64,000 nucleotides of DNA from Staphylococcus pettenkoferi (lineage in GTDB: Bacteria; Bacillota; Bacilli; Staphylococcales; Staphylococcaceae): contig NZ_JANSKK010000020.1 in assembly GCF_026659735.1 (NCBI RefSeq), positions 1 through 64,000 on the forward strand, read 5' to 3'. The stretch's first letter is position 1, and every line of letters starts with the position of its first letter. Shown one piece after another: positions 1-7,930 of the stretch. The notes below the pieces were generated by a model, which was not told the origin of the DNA, did no database searches, and was given only the letters and a program-made list of their open reading frames with translations. A program made the translations under genes and the position numbers.

Positions 1-225
1 AGGAATGGATTTTCGTTGTGGTCTAGTTCCATCAAGCGTCTCGAGTCGACATTGAAAATGAGTTAAGTATTCACGCCAACCAACTGGATTCGAGAGTGCA
101 TATTGTTTCTCAAACTCTAGTCATCCTCTCGGGTAAAACACTACAAAATCAAGATTTTCTATGATTCTCCCCATAATAAAACGAGTGATTTCGCCCACTT
201 AATTCGCAGTATTACAAATTAATAA
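1..225 (+). repeat. Degenerate A-type structured intergenic repeat, cut by the window edge
   Basis: The first 66 bases match the right arm of the A-type palindromic repeat seen in full at about 1.13-1.45 kb: TGGATTTTCG, TTGTGGTC, then a CATCAAGCGTCTCGAG block and CATTGAAAA. Positions 92-225 resemble the inner hairpin module (TCTCAAACTCTAGTCATCC) and finish with a CGCAGTATTACAAATTA end like that of the B-type islands. It therefore looks like a decayed mixed copy. Bases 226-383 show no gene or clear signal apart from AT-rich DNA downstream of gpmA. Confidence 0.6.
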
Positions 226-383
226 AATATATAACATTCTTCTACATAAATTAGAGCGATACTTCATGATGCGTCTCCTTCTTTAATGGGTATCCGAACT
301 CCTCAACTGCCCAAATGACAGCGTCGAAAGCTTCTACTCCTCAGAAGTCACGTTCTCACAAGTATCGCCCTACATTTATCTAA

Positions 384-1070
384 TTATAGATAGTATTTAT
401 CTTCTACTTTTAACTGATTGTCTAATTCATAAATAAGCGGCTTACCAGTCTTAATTTCGTAACCGACAATGTCTTCATCTGAAACACCTTCAAGATACTT
501 GATCAACGCACGAAGTGAATTCCCATGTGCAGAAACGAGGACCGTCTTATCATCAAGCAATTGTTGAGATATTTGGTCGCTCCAATAAGGAATTACTCGT
601 TCAAGTGTATCTTTCAGACTTTCGGATTCTGGCATCACGCGTCGATCTAAATGCGCATAACGGCGGTCGTTGAGATAATCATTGCGTTGTTCTTCACTTT
701 GTTCTGGCGGCGCAGTGTTATAAGAACGACGCCATTCGTGTACTTGTTCTTCGCCGAACTCTTTACGCGCATCATCTTTGTTAAGACCTTGAAGTCCACC
801 ATAATGACGCTCGTTCAAACGCCAACTTTTCTCAACGGGAAGGAAGAGTTGATCAGATTCTGCAAGTAAGTGGTACGTCGTATTAATCGCACGTTTTAAG
901 AGTGATGTGAACACATAGTCAATTTCGATTCCTTGTTCTTTTAACTTACGTCCTGACTCAATTGCTTCCTCGCGACCTTGGTCAGAGAGGTCCACATCTG
1001 CCCAACCTGTGAAGAGGTTCTTCGCATTCCAATCACTTTGTCCATGTCTACATAATATGAGTTTTGGCAT
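384..1070 (-). CDS. gpmA: 2,3-bisphosphoglycerate-dependent phosphoglycerate mutase
   Basis: Cytosolic glycolytic enzyme that interconverts 3-phosphoglycerate and 2-phosphoglycerate through a phosphohistidine. The N-terminus has the histidine phosphatase signature LILCRHGQSDWN, with the phospho-accepting His at residue 9. The second catalytic His lies in VSAHGNS near residue 182. RRSYNTAPP and SLKDTLERVIPYW are typical of the dPGM branch. The length of 228 aa is what I expect for the staphylococcal GpmA, and the C-terminus ends in the family-typical DKYYL. A purine-rich AAGAAAGAAGGA lies upstream of the ATG. It is monocistronic and convergent with nothing on its left except a decayed repeat. 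Identification is very secure. Confidence 0.97.
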   Translation of the reverse strand: MPKLILCRHGQSDWNAKNLFTGWADVDLSDQGREEAIESGRKLKEQGIEIDYVFTSLLKRAINTTYHLLAESDQLFLPVEKSWRLNERHYGGLQGLNKDDARKEFGEEQVHEWRRSYNTAPPEQSEEQRNDYLNDRRYAHLDRRVMPESESLKDTLERVIPYWSDQISQQLLDDKTVLVSAHGNSLRALIKYLEGVSDEDIVGYEIKTGKPLIYELDNQLKVEDKYYL

Positions 1071-1124
1071 ATTAATCCTTCTTTCTTTATTTAAAATGAA
1101 TGTTACTCTTCATTAAATCTTTTA

Positions 1125-1450
1125 CGAGGCTGAGATAAAATTAAAATATCTAATTTTCAATGCTAAAACTCTCGCTTGCTTGGGAGAAGTACAGAAATCT
1201 ATGATTTCGTAGTACTTCCCCCGTAAAGCTGACTAGATTTCGAGAAAGCGATAGCCATCTCGAATTCAGACAGCAACTGCGTAGGACCACACTCAACTAA
1301 TTCTTTTCGCACAAAAGCTCAAAGAATGGATTTTCGTTGTGGTCTATCTCCATCAAGCGTCTCGAGTACACATTGAAAATTTACTTATATTTAATTGTAA
1401 GAGTAATTTCAATTCACTTCATATTTTATTTTTTATGTCTCAGCCCCTGT
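1125..1450 (+). repeat. A-type palindromic intergenic repeat, complete copy
   Basis: The ends form a long inverted repeat: GAGGCTGAGATAAAAT on the left against TTTTATGTCTCAGCCCC on the right. Inside are further stems: a GGGAGAAGTAC/GTACTTCCC hairpin, a CTGACTAGATTTCGAGA/TCTCGAATTCAGACAG arm, and a core flanked by GGACCACA and TGTGGTC that holds CTCAACTAAT, a hairpin, then TGGATTTTCG. Related copies lie near 11.04 kb and, inverted, near 63.3 kb. It recalls other staphylococcal intergenic palindromes such as STAR elements but does not carry the STAR GGGGCCC motif. Confidence 0.85.
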
Positions 1451-1464
1451 AACCTTACTGTTAA
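1448..1464 (+). promoter_or_regulatory. WalR (YycF)-type binding box upstream of the transglycosylase-like gene
   Basis: The sequence TGTAAC-N5-TGTTAA fits the direct-repeat consensus TGTWAH-N5-TGTWAH recognised by the essential response regulator WalR in staphylococci and bacilli. WalR is known to control autolysins and secreted cell-wall hydrolases such as IsaA, SceD and SsaA, and the downstream gene is of that kind. It lies about 60-80 bp upstream of the proposed -35 box. The match is seen directly; regulation is inferred. Confidence 0.6.
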
Positions 1465-1508
1465 AATTACCCGTTATATTGATAACTTTAACAGTCATTG
1501 TTAATACT

Positions 1509-1538
1509 TTGAAATAATTGTATTTGGATATTTATATT
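1509..1538 (+). promoter_or_regulatory. Candidate sigma-A promoter for the transglycosylase-like gene
   Basis: TTGAAA at 1509-1514 and TATATT at 1533-1538 are separated by 18 bp. The predicted transcript would have a leader of about 160 nt before the ATG at 1705. Other AT-rich hexamers lie nearby, so this is a plausible rather than a certain choice. Confidence 0.4.
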
Positions 1539-1704
1539 TCTGGCATACATTTTAATTTCCATGTAACCCATGTCATCATTTGAGCTGTTATAGTGAAACG
1601 TGTTGGTGAGAACAACTCACATTTTAGAAATTGAATCATTAAGCAAGCTGAGCACGACATTCAACTCTATAGATTTCACAAATCATAATAGGAGGATATT
1701 TATT

Positions 1705-2070
1705 ATGAAAAAGTTATTACTCGCTTCATTCGCAACACTATCTATCACTGCAGCCGGTGTTGGTGCAGTATCTGAAGGCCAAACAGCTGATGCAGCTGAA
1801 ACGACACAACAATCTACGGATTCAGTTTATGATGAATTTATCAATAACGGAGGCACGAAAGCTCTTTGGGATAATATAGTTATGCCTGAATCTGGTGGTA
1901 ATCCTAATGCGGTGAATGAGTTAGGATATCGAGGACTAGGTCAAACGAAGGAATCTTGGGGAACTGGCTCTGTAGCTGAACAAACGCAAGGCATGGTGCA
2001 ATACGCTAAAGAACGCTATGGTTCAATCGATCAAGCGATTGAATTCCGTCAATCTCACGGTTGGTGGTAA
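1705..2070 (+). CDS. Secreted small transglycosylase-like protein (IsaA/SceD-type domain)
   Basis: A 121-residue protein with a Sec signal peptide: MKKLLL, a hydrophobic stretch of about 18 residues, and a likely AxA-type cleavage near residues 28-31 (TADAAE). After a short Thr/Ser-rich linker comes a compact domain with WDNIVMPESGGNPNAVN and YRGLGQ. This matches the lysozyme-like transglycosylase core of staphylococcal IsaA/SceD, with the Glu of PESGGNP as the likely catalytic acid, and it ends in GWW. It is much shorter than IsaA or SceD, which carry a longer N-terminal region, so it is nearly a bare domain. The start at 1705 is chosen because GGAGG stands 9 bases upstream and the signal peptide begins there; upstream in-frame starts add an implausible leader. 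A WalR-type box upstream supports a cell-wall role. Confidence 0.8.
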   Translation: MKKLLLASFATLSITAAGVGAVSEGQTADAAETTQQSTDSVYDEFINNGGTKALWDNIVMPESGGNPNAVNELGYRGLGQTKESWGTGSVAEQTQGMVQYAKERYGSIDQAIEFRQSHGWW

Positions 2071-2085
2071 CTCTATAAAGAAAGA

Positions 2086-2121
2086 ACGAAAGCCCAACTC
2101 GAACGCGGCTTTCGTTTTTTA
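2086..2121 (+). terminator. Rho-independent terminator after the transglycosylase-like gene
   Basis: The inverted repeat CGAAAGCC / GGCTTTCG is followed by TTTTTT, 15 bp beyond the stop codon. Confidence 0.85.
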
Positions 2122-2187
2122 TTTATATTGAGTTACTTTTATAAAAGATAGACATGTCATTTTTCCGACACTACAAAGGTTACCAAA

Positions 2188-3063
2188 TCACTCCTGAATA
2201 TTGTTAGGTTCGGGATGCACATAAACGTAGGAAACACCTCGTTCATGCATATGTTGCTCTACTTCGTCGCAGATGTGATGTGCCGCTTCTAGCGATAACT
2301 TTGCCTCAACGATTATCGTCACGTCAACGAACACGCTGCTTCCATAATAACGTCCTTTAATATTTTCTACATCTAGTACATCAGGGACCTCAAGCACGTA
2401 ACTTTTATAAAACTCTAAATCCCTTTCATTGAAACCGTCACTTAAAGCAAAGATGGATTCGCGTAAAATATCAAAACCTGTATAAACGATGAGTAAACCA
2501 AGAAATAACGCAATAATCGTATCGACAATAGGGAGACCAAATTGTGTAAAAATGAGTCCTATCGCAGTACCAATACTGACTAAAGCATCAGACAGATTAT
2601 CTTTCGATGCGGATTTGAGAGAACTGCTTTGGGTGCGTTGTGCTAAACGATGATTAAAGTAAAAGACAGCCAGCATGACGAGTCCGCCGATGATACTGAC
2701 ATAAATCGTCATTAAATTCGGGGTGTGTTGTTCTCCTGTCCAAAGTCTCGGCGTATTCTCAATCAGAACTTGGACGCCGACAAACATAATAATAAATGAA
2801 ACTAAGAGTGTGGAGATATTCTCAGATTTCAAATGACCATAAGGGTGATTCTGGTCAGGTGGTTTAATGGAAATCTTAAGTCCAATTAAGACTGCTAAGG
2901 AGACGAGAATATCGGTCATATTATTTAATCCGTCTGCTCGAACGGCTGCAGAATGATAGATAAATCCTGTGCCATACTTCAATGTGGCTAGTATAATATA
3001 AACCACTAAACTTAAATAAGCGCCACGTTGCGCGGCTTTCAAATTCATGCTTTCGCCCATCAT
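2188..3063 (-). CDS. Cation diffusion facilitator (CDF) family metal exporter, Mn/Fe-like motifs
   Basis: Membrane protein of 291 aa with six predicted transmembrane helices and a cytosolic C-terminal domain of about 85 residues, the standard CDF plan. Metal-site motifs can be read directly: NNMTD in helix 2 (Asn47 and Asp51, with Asp44 just before) and KDNLSDALVS in helix 5 (DxxxD). Zinc exporters of the CzcD type normally have HxxxD in both helices. Acidic or Asn ligands instead are typical of the manganese/iron branch that includes MntE. I therefore favour Mn2+ or Fe2+ export, by inference. The histidine-containing C-terminal domain (VHPEPN) is usual for the family. The start is set by AAGGTGGG upstream of an ATGATG pair. 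It stands alone, with no metalloregulator next to it. Confidence 0.85.
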   Translation of the reverse strand: MMGESMNLKAAQRGAYLSLVVYIILATLKYGTGFIYHSAAVRADGLNNMTDILVSLAVLIGLKISIKPPDQNHPYGHLKSENISTLLVSFIIMFVGVQVLIENTPRLWTGEQHTPNLMTIYVSIIGGLVMLAVFYFNHRLAQRTQSSSLKSASKDNLSDALVSIGTAIGLIFTQFGLPIVDTIIALFLGLLIVYTGFDILRESIFALSDGFNERDLEFYKSYVLEVPDVLDVENIKGRYYGSSVFVDVTIIVEAKLSLEAAHHICDEVEQHMHERGVSYVYVHPEPNNIQE

Positions 3064-3262
3064 TCACACCCACCTTAAAGTTGATTAGGACTCTATTATG
3101 ACGCATGCTTTGATCGCTTACAACGATTTTTATTGGAAAATTATTTAATATAAAACGCTAAAAAATTTTATTAGCCTCTCCTAAAAGATTTATCCTCTCT
3201 TGCACTTGATATCATAACGTTTTCGCACCCATGAAATTTTCATATCCTACCCTCTTCACACT

Positions 3263-3646
3263 TTAACGATCACGTAAAATATACTTAGATAGAATAAACG
3301 TCACAGGAATCGTAATAATTAACCCTGCGAATGGCGCGATAACAGAATTGATATGAAAGAAGCGCACAAAAATAAATAATAACAATGTTTGCATCACGAT
3401 ATTCACCAACTGTGTAACCGGAAATTGTAGAAATTTCCTCAAGGTAGGCTGAACCTTGTACACGAAGTAACAATTGAGATAATACGAGATGATGAGTGCG
3501 ACGATAAACCCAGTGATGTGACTGACTAAGTACTGTACATTTAACACTTTCAGTAGCAATAAATACACTACATAATAATTGAAAGTATTAATCCCGCCCA
3601 CGATAACAAATTTGATAATTTCTAAATGTAATTGATTGAGTTTCAT
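3263..3646 (-). CDS. GtrA-like membrane protein
   Basis: A small integral membrane protein of 127 aa with four hydrophobic helices, starting EIIKFVIVGGINTFNYYVVY. The KF(x)VVGGxNT opening and the four-helix layout are the hallmark of the GtrA/DPMS family. Members help move lipid-linked sugars or otherwise serve cell-surface polysaccharide synthesis. No glycosyltransferase lies beside it here, so the substrate cannot be guessed. A GAGG motif precedes the ATG. It is separated by about 200 bp from the CDF gene on the same strand, and that gap has no clear promoter or terminator. Confidence 0.85.
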   Translation of the reverse strand: MKLNQLHLEIIKFVIVGGINTFNYYVVYLLLLKVLNVQYLVSHITGFIVALIISYYLNCYFVYKVQPTLRKFLQFPVTQLVNIVMQTLLLFIFVRFFHINSVIAPFAGLIITIPVTFILSKYILRDR

Positions 3647-3918
3647 TGAACATATAACCTCATTGACTAAATTGCGCTGATAAAGGTCTCGACGTATTCA
3701 ATATGTCAACATTCTAAAGATGAGATCTACTACAATGTTATACCATTTTATCGAGACGGCGCGGTCGATATTAGTAAGCTATTCCCTCTTTTACCATAGC
3801 TAAAAACTAATCTGTAACCGCCCTACATTTCATTCTGTGCCCCATTACTTTATACTGGATATAACTACTTTGCAACTCAGGAACGGTAATTCAAGCAGTA
3901 TGGATTAGGGGTTAGGTT

Positions 3919-5079
3919 ATGAATTTAGAAAAAATTGTCATCGCACCAGATTCATTTAAAGAAAGTATGTCCGCAAAGGAAGCATCAGAGGCTATTATGC
4001 GAGGTTTCGCGAAAGTGTATCCATTAGCTACCACAGATTATACGCTAATACCTATGGCAGATGGGGGTGAAGGAACGACCGAAGCGCTTTCTGAAGCCTT
4101 ACAAGCTGAGCGTGTGACTGCAGAGGTGCATGACCCATTAATGCGCGAAATCATGAGTAGTTACGCTTATGCGACAGATAGACAAACGGCTATCATTGAG
4201 ATGGCCAGTGCATCAGGATTGGATTTATTAACCCCAGACGAACGTAATCCTGCGCGTACTTCTTCCTATGGTACAGGTGAATTAATTCAGGATGCCCTCG
4301 ATCGCGGAGCTACGCGCATTATTCTCGGCATTGGAGGTAGCGCAACAAATGACGGCGGCGTCGGCATGCTGCGTGCACTCGGTGTTCACTTCTTAGACGA
4401 TCAACATCAACCGATTAAACATGGCGGTGCAGCTTTGGCTGATATTCAAACTATCGATACTTCTCAACTTGATTCACGTTTGAAACAAGTTGATATTACA
4501 GTCGCTTGTGATGTTCGCAACCCGTTACTTGGTAAGGACGGTGCGACGTATACATATGGACGTCAGAAAGGTGCTGACGATGCCCTATTGTCTCAACTTG
4601 AAGAGGCGCTCACTCACTATCATTCTCAAATCTCAACTCATTTATCCCAAGATGTTAAAAATTTCCCTGGTGCAGGCGCTGCCGGCGGTTTAGGTACAGC
4701 ACTTCTCGCATTTTTACACGCAGAACTGACACCTGGGATTGAAGTCGTCTTACAAGAAACCAACTTTGAGCATCACGTGAAAGATGCTGATCTTGTCATC
4801 ACTGGCGAAGGTCAAATGGATTACCAATCTATTTATGGGAAGACGCCTATAGGTGTGGCACAAGTCGCTCAACGGCATGGTGTACCTGTCATCGCTATCA
4901 ATGGCGTGTTGGGTGACGGCTATCAGGCAGTATACGAACATGGTATCAGTGCAGCTTTCAGTATGTTACAGCGCAATGTGAGTTTAGACACTGCTTTGAA
5001 AAATGGCCCTTTAAATTTAGAATATACCTCAGAGAACGTAGCACGTATTCTGAATTTAAGTTACAATAGTAACAATTAA
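3919..5079 (+). CDS. Glycerate kinase (GarK/GlxK family)
   Basis: Cytosolic enzyme that phosphorylates D-glycerate with ATP to a phosphoglycerate, feeding glycerate into lower glycolysis. The 386-aa length and motifs fit the family closely: VIAPDSFKESMSA at the N-terminus, MADGGEGT near residue 50, GIGGSATNDGG near residues 142-152, and GEGQMD near residue 296. The C-terminal half carries VIAINGVLG. AGGGGTTAGG lies upstream of the ATG. The efflux pump that follows starts 42 bp downstream on the same strand, with a small GTGAC/GTCAC inverted repeat in the gap, so the two may be co-transcribed without a functional link. Confidence 0.95.
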   Translation: MNLEKIVIAPDSFKESMSAKEASEAIMRGFAKVYPLATTDYTLIPMADGGEGTTEALSEALQAERVTAEVHDPLMREIMSSYAYATDRQTAIIEMASASGLDLLTPDERNPARTSSYGTGELIQDALDRGATRIILGIGGSATNDGGVGMLRALGVHFLDDQHQPIKHGGAALADIQTIDTSQLDSRLKQVDITVACDVRNPLLGKDGATYTYGRQKGADDALLSQLEEALTHYHSQISTHLSQDVKNFPGAGAAGGLGTALLAFLHAELTPGIEVVLQETNFEHHVKDADLVITGEGQMDYQSIYGKTPIGVAQVAQRHGVPVIAINGVLGDGYQAVYEHGISAAFSMLQRNVSLDTALKNGPLNLEYTSENVARILNLSYNSNN

Positions 5080-5121
5080 TTTAGTGACGCTCTGACTAGT
5101 CACGTGTAAAGGAGTAATCTC

Positions 5122-6321
5122 ATGAATCAACCACTTTCACAACGCTTCCCATTGATGCTCATCATCGTCTTAGGTATCATGACGACATTTGGACCTCTGA
5201 CAATTGATATGTACAATGTCTCACTCACAAATGTGAAAAGTAGTTTCGACATCACTGCTTCGGAAGCTCAATTAACTTTATCTACCGCTATGATTGGTTT
5301 AGCGATCGGACAGTTCCTCTTTGGCCCATTGTCTGATGCGTTTGGACGTAAGAAAGTCGCTCTAACGATTATAGCGATCTATGTCATTGCGTCAGTCGTG
5401 GCAATCTTTACATCTACCCTTCCTTTCTTCTTAATCTTGCGTTTTATCCAAGGGATGACGGGCGGTGGTGCTATCGTTATTGCGAAAGCATCTATCGGTG
5501 ACAAGCAGGAAGGGACGAAACTTGCGAAGTCTATTTCTGCTTTGCTCGTCGTTAATGGTATTGTTACTATTATCGCGCCGCTACTCGGAGGCTATGCGCT
5601 TACACTAGGGAACTGGAAAGCGATCTTTGTTCTTCTCGCGGTGATTAGTTTAATTATTCTATTACTTGCTGGTTATAAAATGGAAGAAACGCGCGAACAG
5701 AATGTAGCGCGCTTGAATTTCCCTGAAATCATTCAGGATTACGGGACGTTATTGAAGAAACCGAGTTTCTTATTGCCGATGTTTATTCAAGGTTTAACAT
5801 ATGTGATGTTATTTAGCTTTGCTTCGGCGGCACCGTTTATTACGGCGAATATGTATCATTTATCGCCACAGAAGTTTAGTGTGATTATTACGATGAATGG
5901 TATTGGTTTAATTATTATTAGTCAGCTGACTGCGTTGTTGGTTGAGTATTTTAACCGTTTGACGTTGTTGATTACGTTGACGATTGTGCAGATGGCGGGT
6001 GTGGCGCTGATTATTGCTTCGGTGACGGCGCATTTGCCGTTGTGGCTGTTGATCTTTGGTTTCTTCTTGAATGTGTGTCCGGTGACGGGGATTGGCCCGT
6101 TGAGTTTTGCGTTGGCAATGGAGTCGCGTTCGGGCGGTAGTGGTAATGCTTCGAGTTTGCTGGGCTTGTTCCAGTTTATCTTGGGTGGTGCTGTGAGTCC
6201 GCTTGTTGGTATTCAGGGGGAGAATAGTGTGCAGCCGTATGTGATTTTGTTGCTTGTGACGTCTGTGTTGATTGTGGCGTTGCAGGTGATGTTGAATGTG
6301 CGGCGTAGTCGTTTGGGTTAG
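5122..6321 (+). CDS. Bcr/CflA-type MFS drug efflux transporter
   Basis: A 399-aa, 12-helix major facilitator protein of the DHA1 group. LGIMTTFGPLTIDMYN at the start, and GQFLFGPLSDAFGRKK in the helix 2-3 loop (motif A), are characteristic of Bcr/CflA multidrug transporters. AAAGGAG stands at the right distance from the ATG. Something odd happens inside the gene. Up to about 5740 base use is balanced, but from there to the stop the coding strand becomes very rich in G and T. In positions 6001-6060 I count 21 G, 23 T, 11 C and 5 A. The change is mainly in synonymous positions, so the protein still reads as a normal MFS. This is the left halo of repeat island I. Confidence 0.93.
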   Translation: MNQPLSQRFPLMLIIVLGIMTTFGPLTIDMYNVSLTNVKSSFDITASEAQLTLSTAMIGLAIGQFLFGPLSDAFGRKKVALTIIAIYVIASVVAIFTSTLPFFLILRFIQGMTGGGAIVIAKASIGDKQEGTKLAKSISALLVVNGIVTIIAPLLGGYALTLGNWKAIFVLLAVISLIILLLAGYKMEETREQNVARLNFPEIIQDYGTLLKKPSFLLPMFIQGLTYVMLFSFASAAPFITANMYHLSPQKFSVIITMNGIGLIIISQLTALLVEYFNRLTLLITLTIVQMAGVALIIASVTAHLPLWLLIFGFFLNVCPVTGIGPLSFALAMESRSGGSGNASSLLGLFQFILGGAVSPLVGIQGENSVQPYVILLLVTSVLIVALQVMLNVRRSRLG

Positions 6322-6356
6322 GTAAAATGTATTTTGGTAGGATTGTAGTGTGTTGT

Positions 6357-6920
6357 ACTAATTTGTATTCGTTGGAATGTAATATTTTGCAATACTTCGT
6401 ATTGGGTAGGAGAGACGGCTCGCGTTCTTAGGGGGTCACGCTCAACTAAGTAATAACGCTTGGTGCGCGTTATTACTGGATTTTCGCTGTGACCTTGATC
6501 CCTCAAGAGTCTCGCCTTCTCCTACCTTTTACTTGTGTTGCAATTGTACTTAGCAAGTTATTACTTCTCTAAATAACAATATAGTATTCATACCCACAAC
6601 CACACACACTTTCTATTTGTTTGGTTAGGTTGAATAGAGTATTTTGTTCTAATCTGCAATACTGCGTATTGTGAGGTGGTGACGCTTTCCCAGGGGGTCA
6701 CGTTCAACTAATTCATAACGCTTGGTGCGCGTTATGAATGGATTTTCGCTGTGACCTTGATCCCTCAAGAGTCTCGCCTTCTCCTACCTTTTACTTGTGT
6801 TGCAATTGTACTTAGCAAGTTATTACTTCTCTAAATAACAATATAGTATTCATACCCACAACCACACACACTTTCTATTTGTTTGGTTAGGTTGAATAGA
6901 GTGTTTCGAGGAAGAGAGTC
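6357..6920 (+). repeat. Repeat island I: two B-type palindromic units in tandem (forward)
   Basis: After a short ACTAATTTG unit at 6357 come two copies of the B-type element with a period of 267 bp, marked by GCAATACTTCGTATTG at 6389 and GCAATACTGCGTATTG at 6656. The segments 6473-6633 and 6740-6900 appear identical. Each copy holds GGGTCACG, CTCAACTAA, an 11-bp perfect hairpin around TTGGTGC, TGGATTTTCG and TGTGACC. The hairpin arms differ between the copies (AGTAATAACGC and ATTCATAACGC) yet remain self-complementary. In the second copy the left outer arm (GAGGTGGTGACG) no longer matches its right arm (CTTCTCCTACC), so it looks recombined. The following gap to 7281 holds two terminators and no gene. 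Confidence 0.9.
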
Positions 6921-6952
6921 TTTCTTACTAATCTATTAAATTCAATTTTACA

Positions 6953-6987
6953 CCAACACACATTCTGCTTCTTGTGTGTTGGTTTTT
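6953..6987 (+). terminator. Terminator-like hairpin downstream of island I
   Basis: CCAACACACA / TGTGTGTTGG is followed by TTTTT. It reads in the + direction. The nearest upstream gene is the MFS pump, about 630 bp earlier, so the island would lie inside that transcript unless an unseen RNA starts within it. Confidence 0.75.
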
Positions 6988-7102
6988 AATTAAGTGTTTA
7001 GAGTGAAATAAATGTATCTTACAAGCACATACTTTCACTCTATCTAGGTGTTTAGGATTGAATATTAATATTTTCTTACTAAATCTAAATATGGAATTTT
7101 AG

Positions 7103-7141
7103 GGAGAATGGCGTCTTTGAATAGTGTCATTCTCCTTTTTG
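7103..7141 (+). terminator. Second terminator-like hairpin downstream of island I
   Basis: GGAGAATG / CATTCTCC is followed by TTTTT in the + direction, with no gene between it and the previous terminator. It implies either a short untranslated RNA in 6990-7100 or a backup stop. Confidence 0.7.
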
Positions 7142-7281
7142 TATCGAGCTTAAACTCAAATATTTACTCATAAGCTCATGTTTTATCTAAAGTATTCTAT
7201 TCGAAGCACTTCGCTCTATACTTTTACTATTGGTTTCATCTATAATAAATATACGAATTGGACAGGAAAGAAGGAGATGAG

Positions 7282-7896
7282 ATGAAGCGCATGTTGCCTG
7301 TGAAACCGATAAGTCAGCTGTTTCCTATCCCTATGGTCATGGGGTGTGAAGGTGTGGCGGCTGCTATGCTCTTACAATACAATCATCATCGTATCAAGGC
7401 GACGACCATAATGAAGGATTGGCCGAAACATCGTAATGATCCGCGTAAGGGTTATGTGGGTCATCAGTTGTTAGTGAAGTTTGGGTTTCATCAAACGATC
7501 TTTCCTCAGGCGTATGTACCTCATCTGAAGCAGTTTCATGATGGCTTTAAAGATGGCACGGGCAAGACTCTGGATGAACTTGAAACAATTATCGATACGG
7601 GTCAGCCTGTTCTTATTTACCATACAGTGCTGGGTCAATCGCCTGCGCGTCGTTGGTTTAAGATAGATGGCACGAAAGAACAACTCACTTCAAATATTCA
7701 TACTACTGTGTTAATCGGTTATGACGATCAATATTACTATTACATTGACCCGTTGTGGAGTCAGTGGTTTCACTCTATATACATCCCAGCTTTCATTCCT
7801 AACCGCTTCCAAGTTATTCGTATGCCTAAAGCTCGTATGCGGCAAAGTTATGATGCGCCTGGCCGTATGTGTATTTATATTCAGCCAACTCGTTAG
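7282..7896 (+). CDS. C39-like cysteine peptidase family protein
   Basis: A 204-aa protein with the papain-like C39 arrangement. A Cys sits early (PMVMGCEGVAAAMLLQY), a His follows in SNIHTTVLIGYDD, and an Asp in YYIDPLWSQW. Together they form a Cys-His-Asp triad in the order seen in the C39/YvpB-like family. No signal peptide or ABC domain is visible, so it is not a bacteriocin exporter. The start at 7282 is chosen because AAGGAG lies 5 bases upstream; a TTG 24 bases earlier is in frame but lacks a ribosome site. It stands alone on the strand and converges with the phosphoesterase. Substrate unknown. Confidence 0.75.
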   Translation: MKRMLPVKPISQLFPIPMVMGCEGVAAAMLLQYNHHRIKATTIMKDWPKHRNDPRKGYVGHQLLVKFGFHQTIFPQAYVPHLKQFHDGFKDGTGKTLDELETIIDTGQPVLIYHTVLGQSPARRWFKIDGTKEQLTSNIHTTVLIGYDDQYYYYIDPLWSQWFHSIYIPAFIPNRFQVIRMPKARMRQSYDAPGRMCIYIQPTR

Positions 7897-7930
7897 GTGT
7901 TTTTGCCCTTTTAAAAATAACTTCACTCAA

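Noticed and set aside
1125..1450. A-type repeat as a known STAR element or as a riboswitch.
   Set aside because: The STAR GGGGCCC motif is missing, and the element also lies at positions not leading into a gene. No riboswitch class fits its stems.
6318..6506. Open frame on the - strand with a GHSENPVITR peptide that recurs near 20006-20290 (-) and 48220-48444 (+).
   Set aside because: All three lie within B-type palindromes, read through the hairpin arms, and have no ribosome site. The shared peptide is a consequence of the repeated DNA, so I do not call them genes.
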